A stretch of DNA of 64,000 nucleotides, from positions 2,704,001 to 2,768,000 of the forward strand of contig NZ_CP150239.1 of NCBI RefSeq assembly GCF_037975215.1, given 5' to 3'. Under the pieces are notes generated by a model. That model had not been told where the DNA came from. It saw nothing but the letters and a program-made list of their open reading frames with translations, and ran no database searches. The translations under genes were made by a program, and so were the position numbers. Of the stretch, positions 26,884 through 35,077 are shown in pieces (positions within the stretch are counted from its first letter, which is position 1; each line of letters starts with the position of its first letter). The stretch is from Solibacillus sp. FSL R5-0449 (GTDB taxonomy: Bacteria; Bacillota; Bacilli; Bacillales_A; Planococcaceae).

Positions 26884-27044
26884 GGTTTATTAGAACATCC
26901 GCCGCACATATTTGAACATCGGGAACACTTATTAGAAGATCGTACATATATATTAGAAGATCGCAGTTTTATTAGAACATTTTAAGTTTATTAGAACATT
27001 GAGCCGTGATATTAGAACTTTTCTACGAAAGCGAGGAACCTTTC

Positions 27045-27320
27045 ATGCAAATCGAACTCGATGCAAATACGAAAAAATGGATGCAGACTAAAGGCAAGCC
27101 TGTTTCCGTAAAAACCATTTCGGTGAACGCTTGCTGTGCCCCGCCCATCCAGGAATTGATGACGCATTTAGGGAAGCCGAAAGACGTACACAACTATAAT
27201 GAATTCCAAATCGACAACCTGTCTGTTTACGTTGAGAAGAGCTTGTCTCATAATGAAAAAATGACATTGAAGCTTACAGGCATCGGTATTTTCAAAATGA
27301 TTTCAGCCAAATTAGGTTAG
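27045..27320 (+). CDS. CC/Se-motif small protein (Cys form)
   Basis: 91 residues. The NACCAPP segment at residues 33-39 is the Cys-Cys version of a Firmicutes family in which one Cys is selenocysteine in some members. The role is unknown; a redox or metal-binding function is guessed from the vicinal cysteines. I start at 27045 because GAGGAA lies upstream; the frame is open to 27006 but that part is array sequence. The stop overlaps the convergent NAD(P)-binding gene by four bases. Confidence 0.78.
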   Translation: MQIELDANTKKWMQTKGKPVSVKTISVNACCAPPIQELMTHLGKPKDVHNYNEFQIDNLSVYVEKSLSHNEKMTLKLTGIGIFKMISAKLG

Positions 27321-27937
27321 TACGCAATCCCTACACGTGCTTTTATAAAGTCGCCGCTTTGCAATAAACTATAGGCAAAGTGTGCAGTATCCGGGACTGA
27401 AATTTGACTTCCATCTACCGGAAGAAAATCGCGTTCTGTCCGGTAGTTCCCGATCCGTTCCCCATCAGGCAAATAGGTAGGACAGACAATTGTCCAGTCA
27501 AGTCCCGACTGCTCCAGCAACTCGTATACTTTATGATGTTCTTCTGCAGCGCGAGTGATTTTTCGCTTTGATTCACTAGACTGGTAGCGCAACAATTCAG
27601 GACTTACGCGACTTTGCAAAATGCCGGCAGTTCCGATTGAGATAATCCGTTTATTGCCTCCCTTTTTCATCGCATCGATAATTAGCGGCATGCTTTCTGT
27701 CAGCGTCGTTCCCCCATCAGTATTTAGTGCACTCATCACTATATCTGCCCCATGTATCGCCTGCTCAATATCACTTTTATTAAGCACATTCCCTTGGACA
27801 ACCGTTAAATTGTTATACTTGATTTGAATTTTCTCCGGTGTACGAACGAGGACCGTTACATGATGATCGTCCTGAAGTGCAGTCTTAACTATGTGACTTC
27901 CAACCCGGCCAGTTCCGCCTAAAATTAATAAATTCAT
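27317..27937 (-). CDS. NAD(P)-binding oxidoreductase (atypical SDR)
   Basis: 206-residue NAD(P)H-binding protein of the NmrA/YwnB type. The N terminus LILGGTGRVGSHIV is the glycine-rich Rossmann loop. An Arg shortly after (VLVRTPEK) suggests NADP(H). The LDWTIVCPTYLPDG segment is typical of this family. The substrate is unknown; relatives act as quinone or flavin reductases or redox sensors. AGAAGG ribosome site. Single gene. Confidence 0.82.
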   Translation of the reverse strand: MNLLILGGTGRVGSHIVKTALQDDHHVTVLVRTPEKIQIKYNNLTVVQGNVLNKSDIEQAIHGADIVMSALNTDGGTTLTESMPLIIDAMKKGGNKRIISIGTAGILQSRVSPELLRYQSSESKRKITRAAEEHHKVYELLEQSGLDWTIVCPTYLPDGERIGNYRTERDFLPVDGSQISVPDTAHFAYSLLQSGDFIKARVGIAY

Positions 27938-27968
27938 TTATAAAACCTTCTTTCCAAAAATAAAATAA

Positions 27969-28001
27969 ACAGTCGGCCCCGTATTACCGGTCCCAACTGT
28001 C
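27969..28001 (-). terminator. Terminator after the 104-residue gene
   Basis: ACAGT...ACTGT closes an imperfect G/C-rich stem (GGACCGGTAATACGGGGCC inside) on the minus strand, followed by TTTATTTTATTT. Confidence 0.65.
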
Positions 28002-28011
28002 TGAATAGAAA

Positions 28012-28326
28012 TTACCCTTCAATATAATTCGCTTCCAAACCACGCGCTACTTCCTTCGTTTTATCCATAACTGCCCGGTGTGCCGCCGCAACATACAGCT
28101 CGTTTTCGTAAAAACGGAATGGTATTTCCTGGCCTTCATATTGCCACATGAAGAAGTGGCCGTTAATTTTCATATTGACACCGTCTTGTGTGACACTATA
28201 GAAATCTCGGTATACGAAATCCGATTTTGTCGCAAAGAAGTTTTGGCATTCCTGCAGGCTAAGCGTTGGATTGCCTTCTTCGTCATGACGTGTAATTTTA
28301 TATCTTGTATTCATTCGTGTATTCAT
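28012..28326 (-). CDS. Hypothetical protein, 104 residues
   Basis: Soluble-looking mixed alpha/beta protein with no signal peptide and no motif I recognise (segments YKITRHDEEGNPTLSLQ, FFMWQYEGQEIPFRFYENE). The ATG at 28326 follows AAAGGAG; upstream in-frame codons to 28350 lie in the ribosome site. The two tandem MNTR repeats at the N terminus leave two possible ATG codons. A terminator lies directly after. Confidence 0.65.
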   Translation of the reverse strand: MNTRMNTRYKITRHDEEGNPTLSLQECQNFFATKSDFVYRDFYSVTQDGVNMKINGHFFMWQYEGQEIPFRFYENELYVAAAHRAVMDKTKEVARGLEANYIEG

Positions 28327-28424
28327 TAAAAAATCTCCTTTAAAAACCATCTATCGTTTCATTATAGTTGGTTGGCATCGTTAAGGCAAAAGACTGGATT
28401 TCAAACCGTTCCTAATCTCTCCCT

Positions 28425-28637
28425 TTACCTTGTATCATAATTTATGTTCACTTTAAGTTCATTTAAGTCCTTATCAATTTTAGAAATTAATATATGTAAT
28501 TCTTCATTTTCAGAAGGGGTAAAGGTTTCGCCACTGCGTTCCCTTAAAATCACCGCTTGATTAATGAGTCTTAAACACGTTTTAATCAACGCCAAATCCT
28601 TTTCGATCGCTTCTTTACTTATGTCTATTTCGCCCAT
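28425..28637 (-). CDS. Small hypothetical protein, 70 residues
   Basis: Helical, charged protein (KEAIEKDLALIKTCLRL, NEELHILISKIDKDLNELK) with heptad-like hydrophobic spacing, suggesting a small coiled coil. GGGAG ribosome site at the proper distance. No family recognised. Separated by about 100 bp from the next gene on the same strand. Confidence 0.6.
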   Translation of the reverse strand: MGEIDISKEAIEKDLALIKTCLRLINQAVILRERSGETFTPSENEELHILISKIDKDLNELKVNINYDTR

Positions 28638-28676
28638 TTATAACACTCCCTTCCATAAATTATATAACAGGAAGCA

Positions 28677-28722
28677 TAAAAATACTCCCCTTTACTTTAT
28701 ATATGCTTAAAGAGGAGTATTT
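28677..28722 (-). terminator. Terminator after the nuclease gene
   Basis: AATACTCC and GGAGTATT pair with a long AT-rich middle; five T follow on the minus strand. Confidence 0.82.
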
Positions 28723-28731
28723 CTTGTTATT

Positions 28732-29907
28732 TTATTCCCAAATAGCCGATGCCCACTCTGGGTGATCGATAAATGGATTGCGGTTGTGCTGGTAATCTGT
28801 ATAAATAATTTCATTTCTGTTCCGTTCGAAATTGTCGACCGGGTCTTGTTTATGCCATTGAAGCAGTACCGAAAGTTTCCCGTGGTAAGGTGCCGTGCCG
28901 TTGTTCACTTTATTATTTAGTTCCAAATCCACTTCTCCGCTGTCCCCTTCATAGCGAACCGCCATATAAAACAGCATACGTGCAACATCGCCTTTTACGC
29001 TGTCTCTCGGCTCCCATGAATCCGAGTCATAGTAGTTTCCGGCTGCTTCTGAATGCTCGTTCCCGCCGTTGTCAAAATCAAGATTGCTTCTCGTACCATT
29101 AACGCTCACATCAGTTGGACGCAAATGATGCAAGTCTGTTCCTGCACCCATTGACGTACCAAACCCGCCGTGGGATTTTGCCCAAACATGCTCGCGGTTC
29201 CAGTCATTCACATTCCCGCCGTTTGTAGTTTTACTTTGAGAACGGCCTGTATAAAGAAGAATGACATTGTTCGGATTGTTCGGGTCTTCATCTGTTTCGC
29301 GAAGAGCTGTCCATACATTCGCATACGAAATTTCTGTATGATCATCAATAATATTATGCAAAGCGCTTTTTAAAGCGGCACCAGTTTTTCCAATAGCCGC
29401 ATCATAATAGCCGCCAGTTGATGGATTCGGTTCCGGTGTTGGATCAGGAGTTGTTGGATTTCCTTCCTGTAACGTAAATGCTGTACCATTTTTTAATCCG
29501 GGATGAGAAAAGTAAGCTGACAATGTCCCCGTTATTTTAATGCTTTTCCCCATTAACGAAGGATTGGATCTCAAGCCGTAAGAAGAGCGGAAAGAAGTTG
29601 GTATTTGTACATAGATCATGTTTGCGGTATTCGTTTCGTTCGCACTGTCTGCTATAGCCAATGCATAGTCATTTGGAAAATTGCTAGTAAGGACGGTCGT
29701 TGTTGCTGTAGGCTGTCCTACGATATAACCTTGAACAGTTTTTACGGAGTTATTTTGATTGCTGATTGCCTGAGATACCGAGTAAGGTGCCGACGATGAT
29801 CCGTCCCCGGAAGCTGCATTCGTGACAGTAGATTGAAGAGGCTGAATTAAAATGAAAACAATAAGCACCCAAGAAAACAGTAGACGTACATTTCGATTTT
29901 TAACCAT
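28732..29907 (-). CDS. Secreted endonuclease I-family nuclease
   Basis: 391 residues. Signal peptide at residues 1-32 (basic start, hydrophobic core, ASA-like cleavage near NAASG). Residues ~40-155 look like an OB-fold domain (DUF6359 type: AISNQNNSVKTVQGYIVG). A Pro-rich linker (TTPDPTPEPNPS) follows. Residues ~170-390 form the endonuclease I domain with WNREHVWAKSHG and DLHHLRPTD, carrying the catalytic His and metal ligands. This is the architecture of Bacillus extracellular nucleases such as YurI/BsnI. The ATG at 29907 has AGGAGGAG; the frame opening at 29940 does not. Likely degrades extracellular DNA or RNA for nutrients. Confidence 0.9.
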   Translation of the reverse strand: MVKNRNVRLLFSWVLIVFILIQPLQSTVTNAASGDGSSSAPYSVSQAISNQNNSVKTVQGYIVGQPTATTTVLTSNFPNDYALAIADSANETNTANMIYVQIPTSFRSSYGLRSNPSLMGKSIKITGTLSAYFSHPGLKNGTAFTLQEGNPTTPDPTPEPNPSTGGYYDAAIGKTGAALKSALHNIIDDHTEISYANVWTALRETDEDPNNPNNVILLYTGRSQSKTTNGGNVNDWNREHVWAKSHGGFGTSMGAGTDLHHLRPTDVSVNGTRSNLDFDNGGNEHSEAAGNYYDSDSWEPRDSVKGDVARMLFYMAVRYEGDSGEVDLELNNKVNNGTAPYHGKLSVLLQWHKQDPVDNFERNRNEIIYTDYQHNRNPFIDHPEWASAIWE

Positions 29908-30072
29908 TTTTCTCCTCCTAGACATTCGATTTATGGTCAATCAGCAAAGGCTAACCAACTCCCTTTTATATTATCATAAAGTTGTTAATATTCTGTAAAA
30001 TTTTGACGCAAAATGGTTAAATTAATAATTTACTTGTTAAGAATGTGATTGAATGACCTTGCTTCATAGAAT

Positions 30073-30120
30073 AAAAAAATGAACCTTCCAGTCAAGTTTG
30101 AGATGGAAGGTTCATTTTTC
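30073..30120. terminator. Terminator overlapping the end of msrA
   Basis: AATGAACCTTCCA and TGGAAGGTTCATT pair around 13 bases, with T tracts on both strands. The msrA stop codon sits at its edge. Confidence 0.9.
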
Positions 30121-30589
30121 ATTTATATTTCGTTAATAACGATTCAGGAATATGGCAATAATCATCCGGACATCTTGTTAACCGGTCCTGATGCTCTTCT
30201 GCGCTTCTCACATAGTTTGTGAGCGGCAGAACTTCGACTACAATCCGGTCAGCATCGGGTCTCGCTGTAATGAATGCTTTTGCTTCAATCAGGTGCGCTT
30301 CGTTTTCGCTGTAAACACCCGTTCGGTATTTCTCGCCAACATCTTCGCCTTGTTTGTTCACACTGTAAGGATCGATAATTTCAAAGAAGTACCCCATCAG
30401 TTCTTGCATCGATACAACATTCGGATCAAATTCGGTTTTGACACACTCGGCATACCCGTCATAATCGCCGTCCAGAGTGTTTGTCATTCCGTTCGCTCTT
30501 CCCGCTTCTGTAAACGTCACACCCGGCAATGTTTTTATAAACGCCTGTACACCCCATAAACAGCCCCCTGCAAAATATACGGTTTCCAT
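30119..30589 (-). CDS. msrA: Peptide-methionine (S)-S-oxide reductase MsrA
   Basis: 156 residues. FAGGCLWGVQAF contains the catalytic Cys; the usual GCFWG is GCLWG here. The family segment EAGRANG, the YFFEIIDPY stretch and the AEEHQDRLTRCPDDYCH region agree with MsrA, which repairs methionine-S-sulfoxide in proteins and free methionine. The ATG at 30589 has GGGGAG 8 bases upstream, whereas the GTG at 30598 does not fit. No msrB next to it. Confidence 0.9.
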   Translation of the reverse strand: METVYFAGGCLWGVQAFIKTLPGVTFTEAGRANGMTNTLDGDYDGYAECVKTEFDPNVVSMQELMGYFFEIIDPYSVNKQGEDVGEKYRTGVYSENEAHLIEAKAFITARPDADRIVVEVLPLTNYVRSAEEHQDRLTRCPDDYCHIPESLLTKYK

Positions 30590-30740
30590 CTCGGTCACTC
30601 CCCTATGTAAACTTCTGTGAAATGTATGTCGTTCATTACTCTCTACTATTAGTATATCATTTTAACGTGCCTATTTTTAGACTACTCTTTTTCTATTTCC
30701 ATACTATACTGAAATATACAAAACGAAAGGGGTGTGTCCT

Positions 30741-31157
30741 ATGAATGATCAAACAGATGTGTTAGATCGAGGTCCTTTTTTTCATGGTACGAAAGCAGAA
30801 CTGCAAATTGGGGATTTATTAGAGCCTCAACATTTATCGAACTACCAAGATAAGAAATCTAATTATATTTATTTCACGGCAACATTGGAAGCTGCAAAAT
30901 GGGGTGCTGAGTTGGCAAAATCATCAGCAAAAGAGCGTATTTATATTGTCGAACCATTAGGTGAATTCGAAAATGACCCGAACGTTACCGACAAAAGATT
31001 CCCCGGAAACCCAACACGCTCTTATCGTTCGAAATCTCCTTTGAAAATAGTCGCGGAGTTAGGTTCATGGGAGCGACATTCCGATGAAGTCATCGATCAT
31101 ATGCTTGCGTCTTTAAAGAAGTTAAGTGATGAAGGGAAAAATGTTATTTACGATTAA
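30741..31157 (+). CDS. arr: Rifamycin ADP-ribosyltransferase-like protein (Arr)
   Basis: 138 residues, the length of Arr enzymes. RGPFFHGTKAEL near the N terminus, the SNYIYFTATLEAAKWGAELA stretch and GNPTRSYRSKSPLKIV are the recognisable blocks of NAD-dependent rifampin ADP-ribosyltransferase. The family inactivates rifamycins by modifying the ansa-chain hydroxyl. The start at 30741 follows AAAGGGGTG. Single gene with its own terminator; no mobile element next to it, so it looks like an intrinsic chromosomal copy. Confidence 0.88.
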   Translation: MNDQTDVLDRGPFFHGTKAELQIGDLLEPQHLSNYQDKKSNYIYFTATLEAAKWGAELAKSSAKERIYIVEPLGEFENDPNVTDKRFPGNPTRSYRSKSPLKIVAELGSWERHSDEVIDHMLASLKKLSDEGKNVIYD

Positions 31158-31167
31158 AATGGTAAAA

Positions 31168-31203
31168 AGCCAGGTACATGAGGAATCTTATGTGTACCTG
31201 GCT
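31168..31203. terminator. Terminator between arr and the GIY-YIG gene
   Basis: AGCCAGGTACA and TGTACCTGGCT pair around 14 bases, between two convergent genes. Confidence 0.82.
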
Positions 31204-31208
31204 ATGAT

Positions 31209-32849
31209 TTACCTATTGTCCCGATTTTGACCGGCCAACAACTTATTTCGTAATGCATCATCACTAGCGTAAATGTAGAGCCCTTTAATGCCGCGCTTCA
31301 TTAAAATATTAAGCGAGTTCAGTACAATCTTTTCCTTCGCCTCGTTCACATCGGCAATGCCTTCTGTACCTGAGTAGGCCCCTTTATCCATATACTTGCT
31401 CGGGTCGATGACAATTTCGTCTCGTACCGCATCATATTGAACAGACGGTCCGAGCACAACACCGACGTAATTTAAATCAAACCCTTGAATCGTATAAATC
31501 GAGCCTGCTTCATGCACCGTTTCCGGTTTTTCCGCCCATGTATATTTCGTACTTGTCGTATTCCAAGGCATCTTGTATTCGCCATTGGATTCGTTCACAT
31601 AATACGTCCCGCCATCTTTTTTATGCAAGTAATCAAATGTTGAAACAACCCGGCTCAAGCCGAATTCGCTATTGCGCATTTTTATTGTGTCATGCATTTC
31701 CTTCATTGTCTCGAACACTTTGAATTCATAGTTCTCATCATGAGGAAGCGGCAGCAGCTGTTTGTTTTTGAATGCATTGATCCAATTGATGACCTCATCA
31801 TTTGCCTGCATCCGGAACTGGTTCGTTAACTGATATTCTTCGGTGTACGTGCTTCGTTTCTTTAATTGTTCAAGTGTTGCTGCACCCCAAAGGCTTTTCA
31901 GTTTCAGCACCTGATTTTGGTCGTAAATAATGACGACGACTTTTGCTAACTTTAATAGCTCCTCCAAGTGATTGTTGCCGTGGAAGTTATTATACGTATC
32001 CGGCTTTGTAAGCAATAAATGCGCTTCATCCACAAAAATGATGTCTGCCTTTTTATTATCTTTTTGGAGCGAGTTCACTAAAGGAGTCGGCTTCGCAAAG
32101 TTTTTCGCCTTTAAATGCTTCACCTGTTTCGCAATCCCTTTATATGTTTTGAACATTTCTTCGTGATTGACGACTAAGTAATTTTCCGTTTGATAAAGCG
32201 GTGACGACGCTTCTTCCGCCCGTTCCTGAATCGTGTTGAAAATCGAGCTTAACACAACACTTTTCCCTACGCCTGCTTCGCCTTCAATGACCAATAAACT
32301 GCCGTATTCTTCAGGATTGGCACTTACTTGTTTCTCACAAAATTCGAGCACTTTTTCTTTCAGTTCAAGCTGCTCGATCGATAGTTCCTTAAACGGCGAC
32401 AATTTAAAAATGTCTTTGTTTTCGATAACATGCAGTTCATGATCGACCAGCTTTAGCTCGTGCAGCCTCTGCCAGATTTCTTTAAACAACTGCTGATCAT
32501 AATACGGCTTGTCGTAATAATTGTGCGTAAAATCGCTCGCCGTTTTACTTTTGTTTTGCAGTGTATATTTTTCATCACCAAGAAAATAATTGATCAGCTT
32601 CGTTTCTAAATGAAAGGTTGCGGAACGGTTGAACTTTTCATGCTTGATGAGGTTAATCTGACTGACGTTTTTTCGGGCACTTAAATGAGCTTTCATCCGG
32701 CTTTTAAAATACACCGTCTCCCCTATGTAAGCTTCCTTATTGCCATTTAATACATAGATGACGGGGTAGTTCAGATAGTGTTCATTGTTATTAATTTTGT
32801 TGATGCTTTCTTGCTTGAACGGCCAGGATAGTATTTCGATTGCTGACAA
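31209..32849 (-). CDS. GIY-YIG nuclease fused to DUF2075 helicase-like ATPase
   Basis: 546 residues starting at TTG (AAGAAGGTGG upstream). Residues ~25-110 form a GIY-YIG nuclease-like domain: the YVLNGNKEAYIGE pair of strands, then an Arg in KSRMKAH and a later Glu. Residues ~165-540 are a DUF2075 P-loop domain with Walker A GEAGVGKS, Walker B DIIFVDEAH, an Arg-rich TNQFRMQANDEV motif and a late motif SIYTIQGFDLNYVGVVLG, like superfamily 1 helicases. Cytosolic. Such nuclease-NTPase fusions occur in defence against phage or plasmid DNA; that role is inference. It is a single gene flanked by terminators. Confidence 0.85.
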   Translation of the reverse strand: MSAIEILSWPFKQESINKINNNEHYLNYPVIYVLNGNKEAYIGETVYFKSRMKAHLSARKNVSQINLIKHEKFNRSATFHLETKLINYFLGDEKYTLQNKSKTASDFTHNYYDKPYYDQQLFKEIWQRLHELKLVDHELHVIENKDIFKLSPFKELSIEQLELKEKVLEFCEKQVSANPEEYGSLLVIEGEAGVGKSVVLSSIFNTIQERAEEASSPLYQTENYLVVNHEEMFKTYKGIAKQVKHLKAKNFAKPTPLVNSLQKDNKKADIIFVDEAHLLLTKPDTYNNFHGNNHLEELLKLAKVVVIIYDQNQVLKLKSLWGAATLEQLKKRSTYTEEYQLTNQFRMQANDEVINWINAFKNKQLLPLPHDENYEFKVFETMKEMHDTIKMRNSEFGLSRVVSTFDYLHKKDGGTYYVNESNGEYKMPWNTTSTKYTWAEKPETVHEAGSIYTIQGFDLNYVGVVLGPSVQYDAVRDEIVIDPSKYMDKGAYSGTEGIADVNEAKEKIVLNSLNILMKRGIKGLYIYASDDALRNKLLAGQNRDNR

Positions 32850-32918
32850 AATGCCACCTTCTTTGTTTTAGATCGTTGCTCATTGTTAGTTACATGTTAG
32901 CATAAACCTGAAAAACAT

Positions 32919-32955
32919 AAAAAAATGAAGCTCCTAATAAAAGAAGCTTCATTTT
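32919..32955 (-). terminator. Terminator after the citrate transporter gene
   Basis: AATGAAGCTCC... and AAGCTTCATT pair; a run of A on the + strand gives the T tract for the leftward transcript. Confidence 0.82.
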
Positions 32956-32969
32956 CATTTTTATTCTAT

Positions 32970-34283
32970 TTAAATCTGTACAACACCCATTAAAATCGCG
33001 ATGAATAATAGTACAATACTCAATCCCCACATCCAGAAGAATGAGAACTTCAAGTGTTTACCCATTTCCAGGCCTGATAGACCAAGTGCCAGCCATACTG
33101 CTGGTGCAAGTGGTGATACGAATGTACCGACGATGTTACCGATGATCATCGCATATGCAGTCGATAATGAATCGATGCCGTATGTTAAACCGATCTGGTC
33201 AACAACCGGGAACAATGCGAAGTAATACGCATCCGTACTTAACAGCAAGTCAAACGGTACACCCAGTACCCCAATGATAATATGTAAGTACTGTGCTAAG
33301 AAGCTTGGTAAAATATTTACGGCATTATTCGCGATAGCCGTTAACATGCCTGTCCCGTTTAAAATTCCTAAAAACAGACCTGCAGCAATAATGATCGAAG
33401 CCATCGTCAATGCGTTCGATGCGTGTGCCTGAATACGTCCCATCTGCTCTTTTGGTGTACGGTAGTTCAATGGTAAAGCAATCGCGACACCGATTAGGAA
33501 TGCCAAGCCCGCCGGTAAAAGTCCCGACATTAATACCGCAAGAACAACAATGGCCAAAATCGCATTCGCCCAAATAAGTTTTGGACGTTTTAATGTATCA
33601 TCTGTTTCAGCATTTAAAATACTGTTGCTTAAATCAAATTTTAACGTTTCCCCTGTTTGCGCTCGTTTCGCTATAAGGCGTTTTTCACGGAAGCCCATAA
33701 AGACTGCAAGTAACAGCATCAGCACAACACCGATGACCTGAATTTTAATTAACGGATGCCATAGCTCTGTTACATCTGTTTCAAGAACAGAAGCGACACG
33801 CCCTAATGGACCGCCCCATGGAATCATATTGATAATCGCCGCAGAACCGCCGACTAATAGTAAAAGTAAATACGGGTTCATTCCTAGACGAACATATAAT
33901 GGCAATAAAGCCGTAATCGAAATTAAGAATGTAGAAGCACCTGAACCGTCAAGCTGTGCAATGACCGCGACAATAACCGTAACAATCGCGACAAGCACGA
34001 CATTCCCTTTTGAGAGCGCTACCATTTTATTGATAATTGGTTCAAATAAACCGACATCCTGCATAATTCCGAAGAAGATAATTGCAAAAATAAACATGAT
34101 GGCAACACTGATTACAGAACTAATTCCATCATTGAAGAATACCCCTAAATCATCAAACGAATAACCTGCAACAAACATCGCCACGATCGGCGGAAGAACC
34201 ATTGCAACAATTGGCGATACACGCCCGCTGATTAATAGCGCGACGATAACTAGAATCGTAATAATCCCAATAATACTTAACAT
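32970..34283 (-). CDS. CitMHS-family citrate transporter
   Basis: 437-residue, very hydrophobic protein with about 11-12 membrane segments. The IAQLDGSGASTFLISITALLP loop and the NMIPWGGPLGR motif are characteristic of CitMHS carriers (B. subtilis CitM/CitH), which import citrate complexed with a divalent metal ion and protons. GGGGG ribosome site 7 bases from ATG. It lies 94 bp downstream of a CitT-like regulator gene and is probably its target. Confidence 0.9.
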   Translation of the reverse strand: MLSIIGIITILVIVALLISGRVSPIVAMVLPPIVAMFVAGYSFDDLGVFFNDGISSVISVAIMFIFAIIFFGIMQDVGLFEPIINKMVALSKGNVVLVAIVTVIVAVIAQLDGSGASTFLISITALLPLYVRLGMNPYLLLLLVGGSAAIINMIPWGGPLGRVASVLETDVTELWHPLIKIQVIGVVLMLLLAVFMGFREKRLIAKRAQTGETLKFDLSNSILNAETDDTLKRPKLIWANAILAIVVLAVLMSGLLPAGLAFLIGVAIALPLNYRTPKEQMGRIQAHASNALTMASIIIAAGLFLGILNGTGMLTAIANNAVNILPSFLAQYLHIIIGVLGVPFDLLLSTDAYYFALFPVVDQIGLTYGIDSLSTAYAMIIGNIVGTFVSPLAPAVWLALGLSGLEMGKHLKFSFFWMWGLSIVLLFIAILMGVVQI

Positions 34284-34377
34284 TCAACAACCCCCATTGC
34301 TTAGAATTCTTATAATCTTATGACAATTCTATGGGAGGTGGAAGAATGTGCTCATTTATTTAATAAAAACAATAAAG

Positions 34378-35073
34378 CTAATTTTGTTCATAAGTTTCAC
34401 GGAGCACATAATTACGTTCCGGACGGCCGACTGTACCGTAAAGTAGCTTCGTCTCCAGAATGTTCATTTCCACTAAATATTCCAAATAGCGTCGTGCTGT
34501 GGAGCGGCTAGTCCCGATGACTTCGCTTAACTGTGAAGCCGTTAATTTTGTGTACTCTTGCTCATTAAATAAGTGAATGACCTTTTCAAGCGTAAACGTA
34601 TCGATTCCTTTCGGCAGTACTTTTTCAGTAGCCGTTGAATGATTTTGCCTGTAAAACAGCGCATCCAAATCTTGCTGCGAGAAGTGTGTTTTCTTATGAA
34701 ATGCAGATTGCATGTGATGATAGCGCTGAAATGATTTTTGCAGTCGCGCTTCCTCAAACGGTTTTACAATATAGTCGAACACCCCATATGCATACAATGC
34801 TTCCACATGACTACGTTCGGCCGCTGCCGTCACCATAATGATACGGATATTCGGGAAGTGTGTCCGCACATAGGCAACCAGTTCATAGCCTTTAACATCC
34901 GGAATATATAAATCCATCAACAGAATGGCTGGTGGTGTTTGCTGTTGGAGTGCTTCCTTTAAAGAAGCACCCGTAAGAAATTGCTGTACTTGTGCATTCG
35001 GCAAAAGCGTTTTAATATAGTCTGCATGAATCGCCGCAATGCGGAAATCATCTTCCAGTAACCAAATATCCAT
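34378..35073 (-). CDS. citT: CitT/DcuR-like response regulator
   Basis: 231 residues. Receiver domain (1-120) with the acidic pair EDD near residue 8, phospho-acceptor Asp in LLMDLYIPD and Lys in VKPF. C-terminal DNA-binding part with LTASQLSEVIGTSRSTARRYLEYL, the helix-turn-helix of the citrate/malate regulator group. Starts 4 bases after the sensor kinase stop. It should bind upstream of the citrate transporter gene that follows. Confidence 0.88.
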   Translation of the reverse strand: MDIWLLEDDFRIAAIHADYIKTLLPNAQVQQFLTGASLKEALQQQTPPAILLMDLYIPDVKGYELVAYVRTHFPNIRIIMVTAAAERSHVEALYAYGVFDYIVKPFEEARLQKSFQRYHHMQSAFHKKTHFSQQDLDALFYRQNHSTATEKVLPKGIDTFTLEKVIHLFNEQEYTKLTASQLSEVIGTSRSTARRYLEYLVEMNILETKLLYGTVGRPERNYVLRETYEQN

Positions 35074-35077
35074 TGAA

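Larger units (their letters stand above)
26662..27022 (+). repeat. TATTAGAA array 4, interrupted by an IS256-like fragment
   Basis: A first core at 26672 is separated from the main run at about 26847, 26867, 26888, 26909 (TATTTGAA), 26930, 26951, 26970, 26989 and 27010. Spacings are 20, 21, 21, 21, 21, 19, 19, 21. A 24-bp direct repeat (26662-26685 and 26837-26860) flanks a transposase-like fragment. The last unit ends about 25 bp before the start codon of the CC-motif protein. Confidence 0.9.

Noticed and set aside
13911-27022. CRISPR array
   Set aside because: The constant part is only 8-14 bases and the filler 7-12 bases, far shorter than CRISPR repeats and spacers; no palindrome in the unit and no cas gene in the window.
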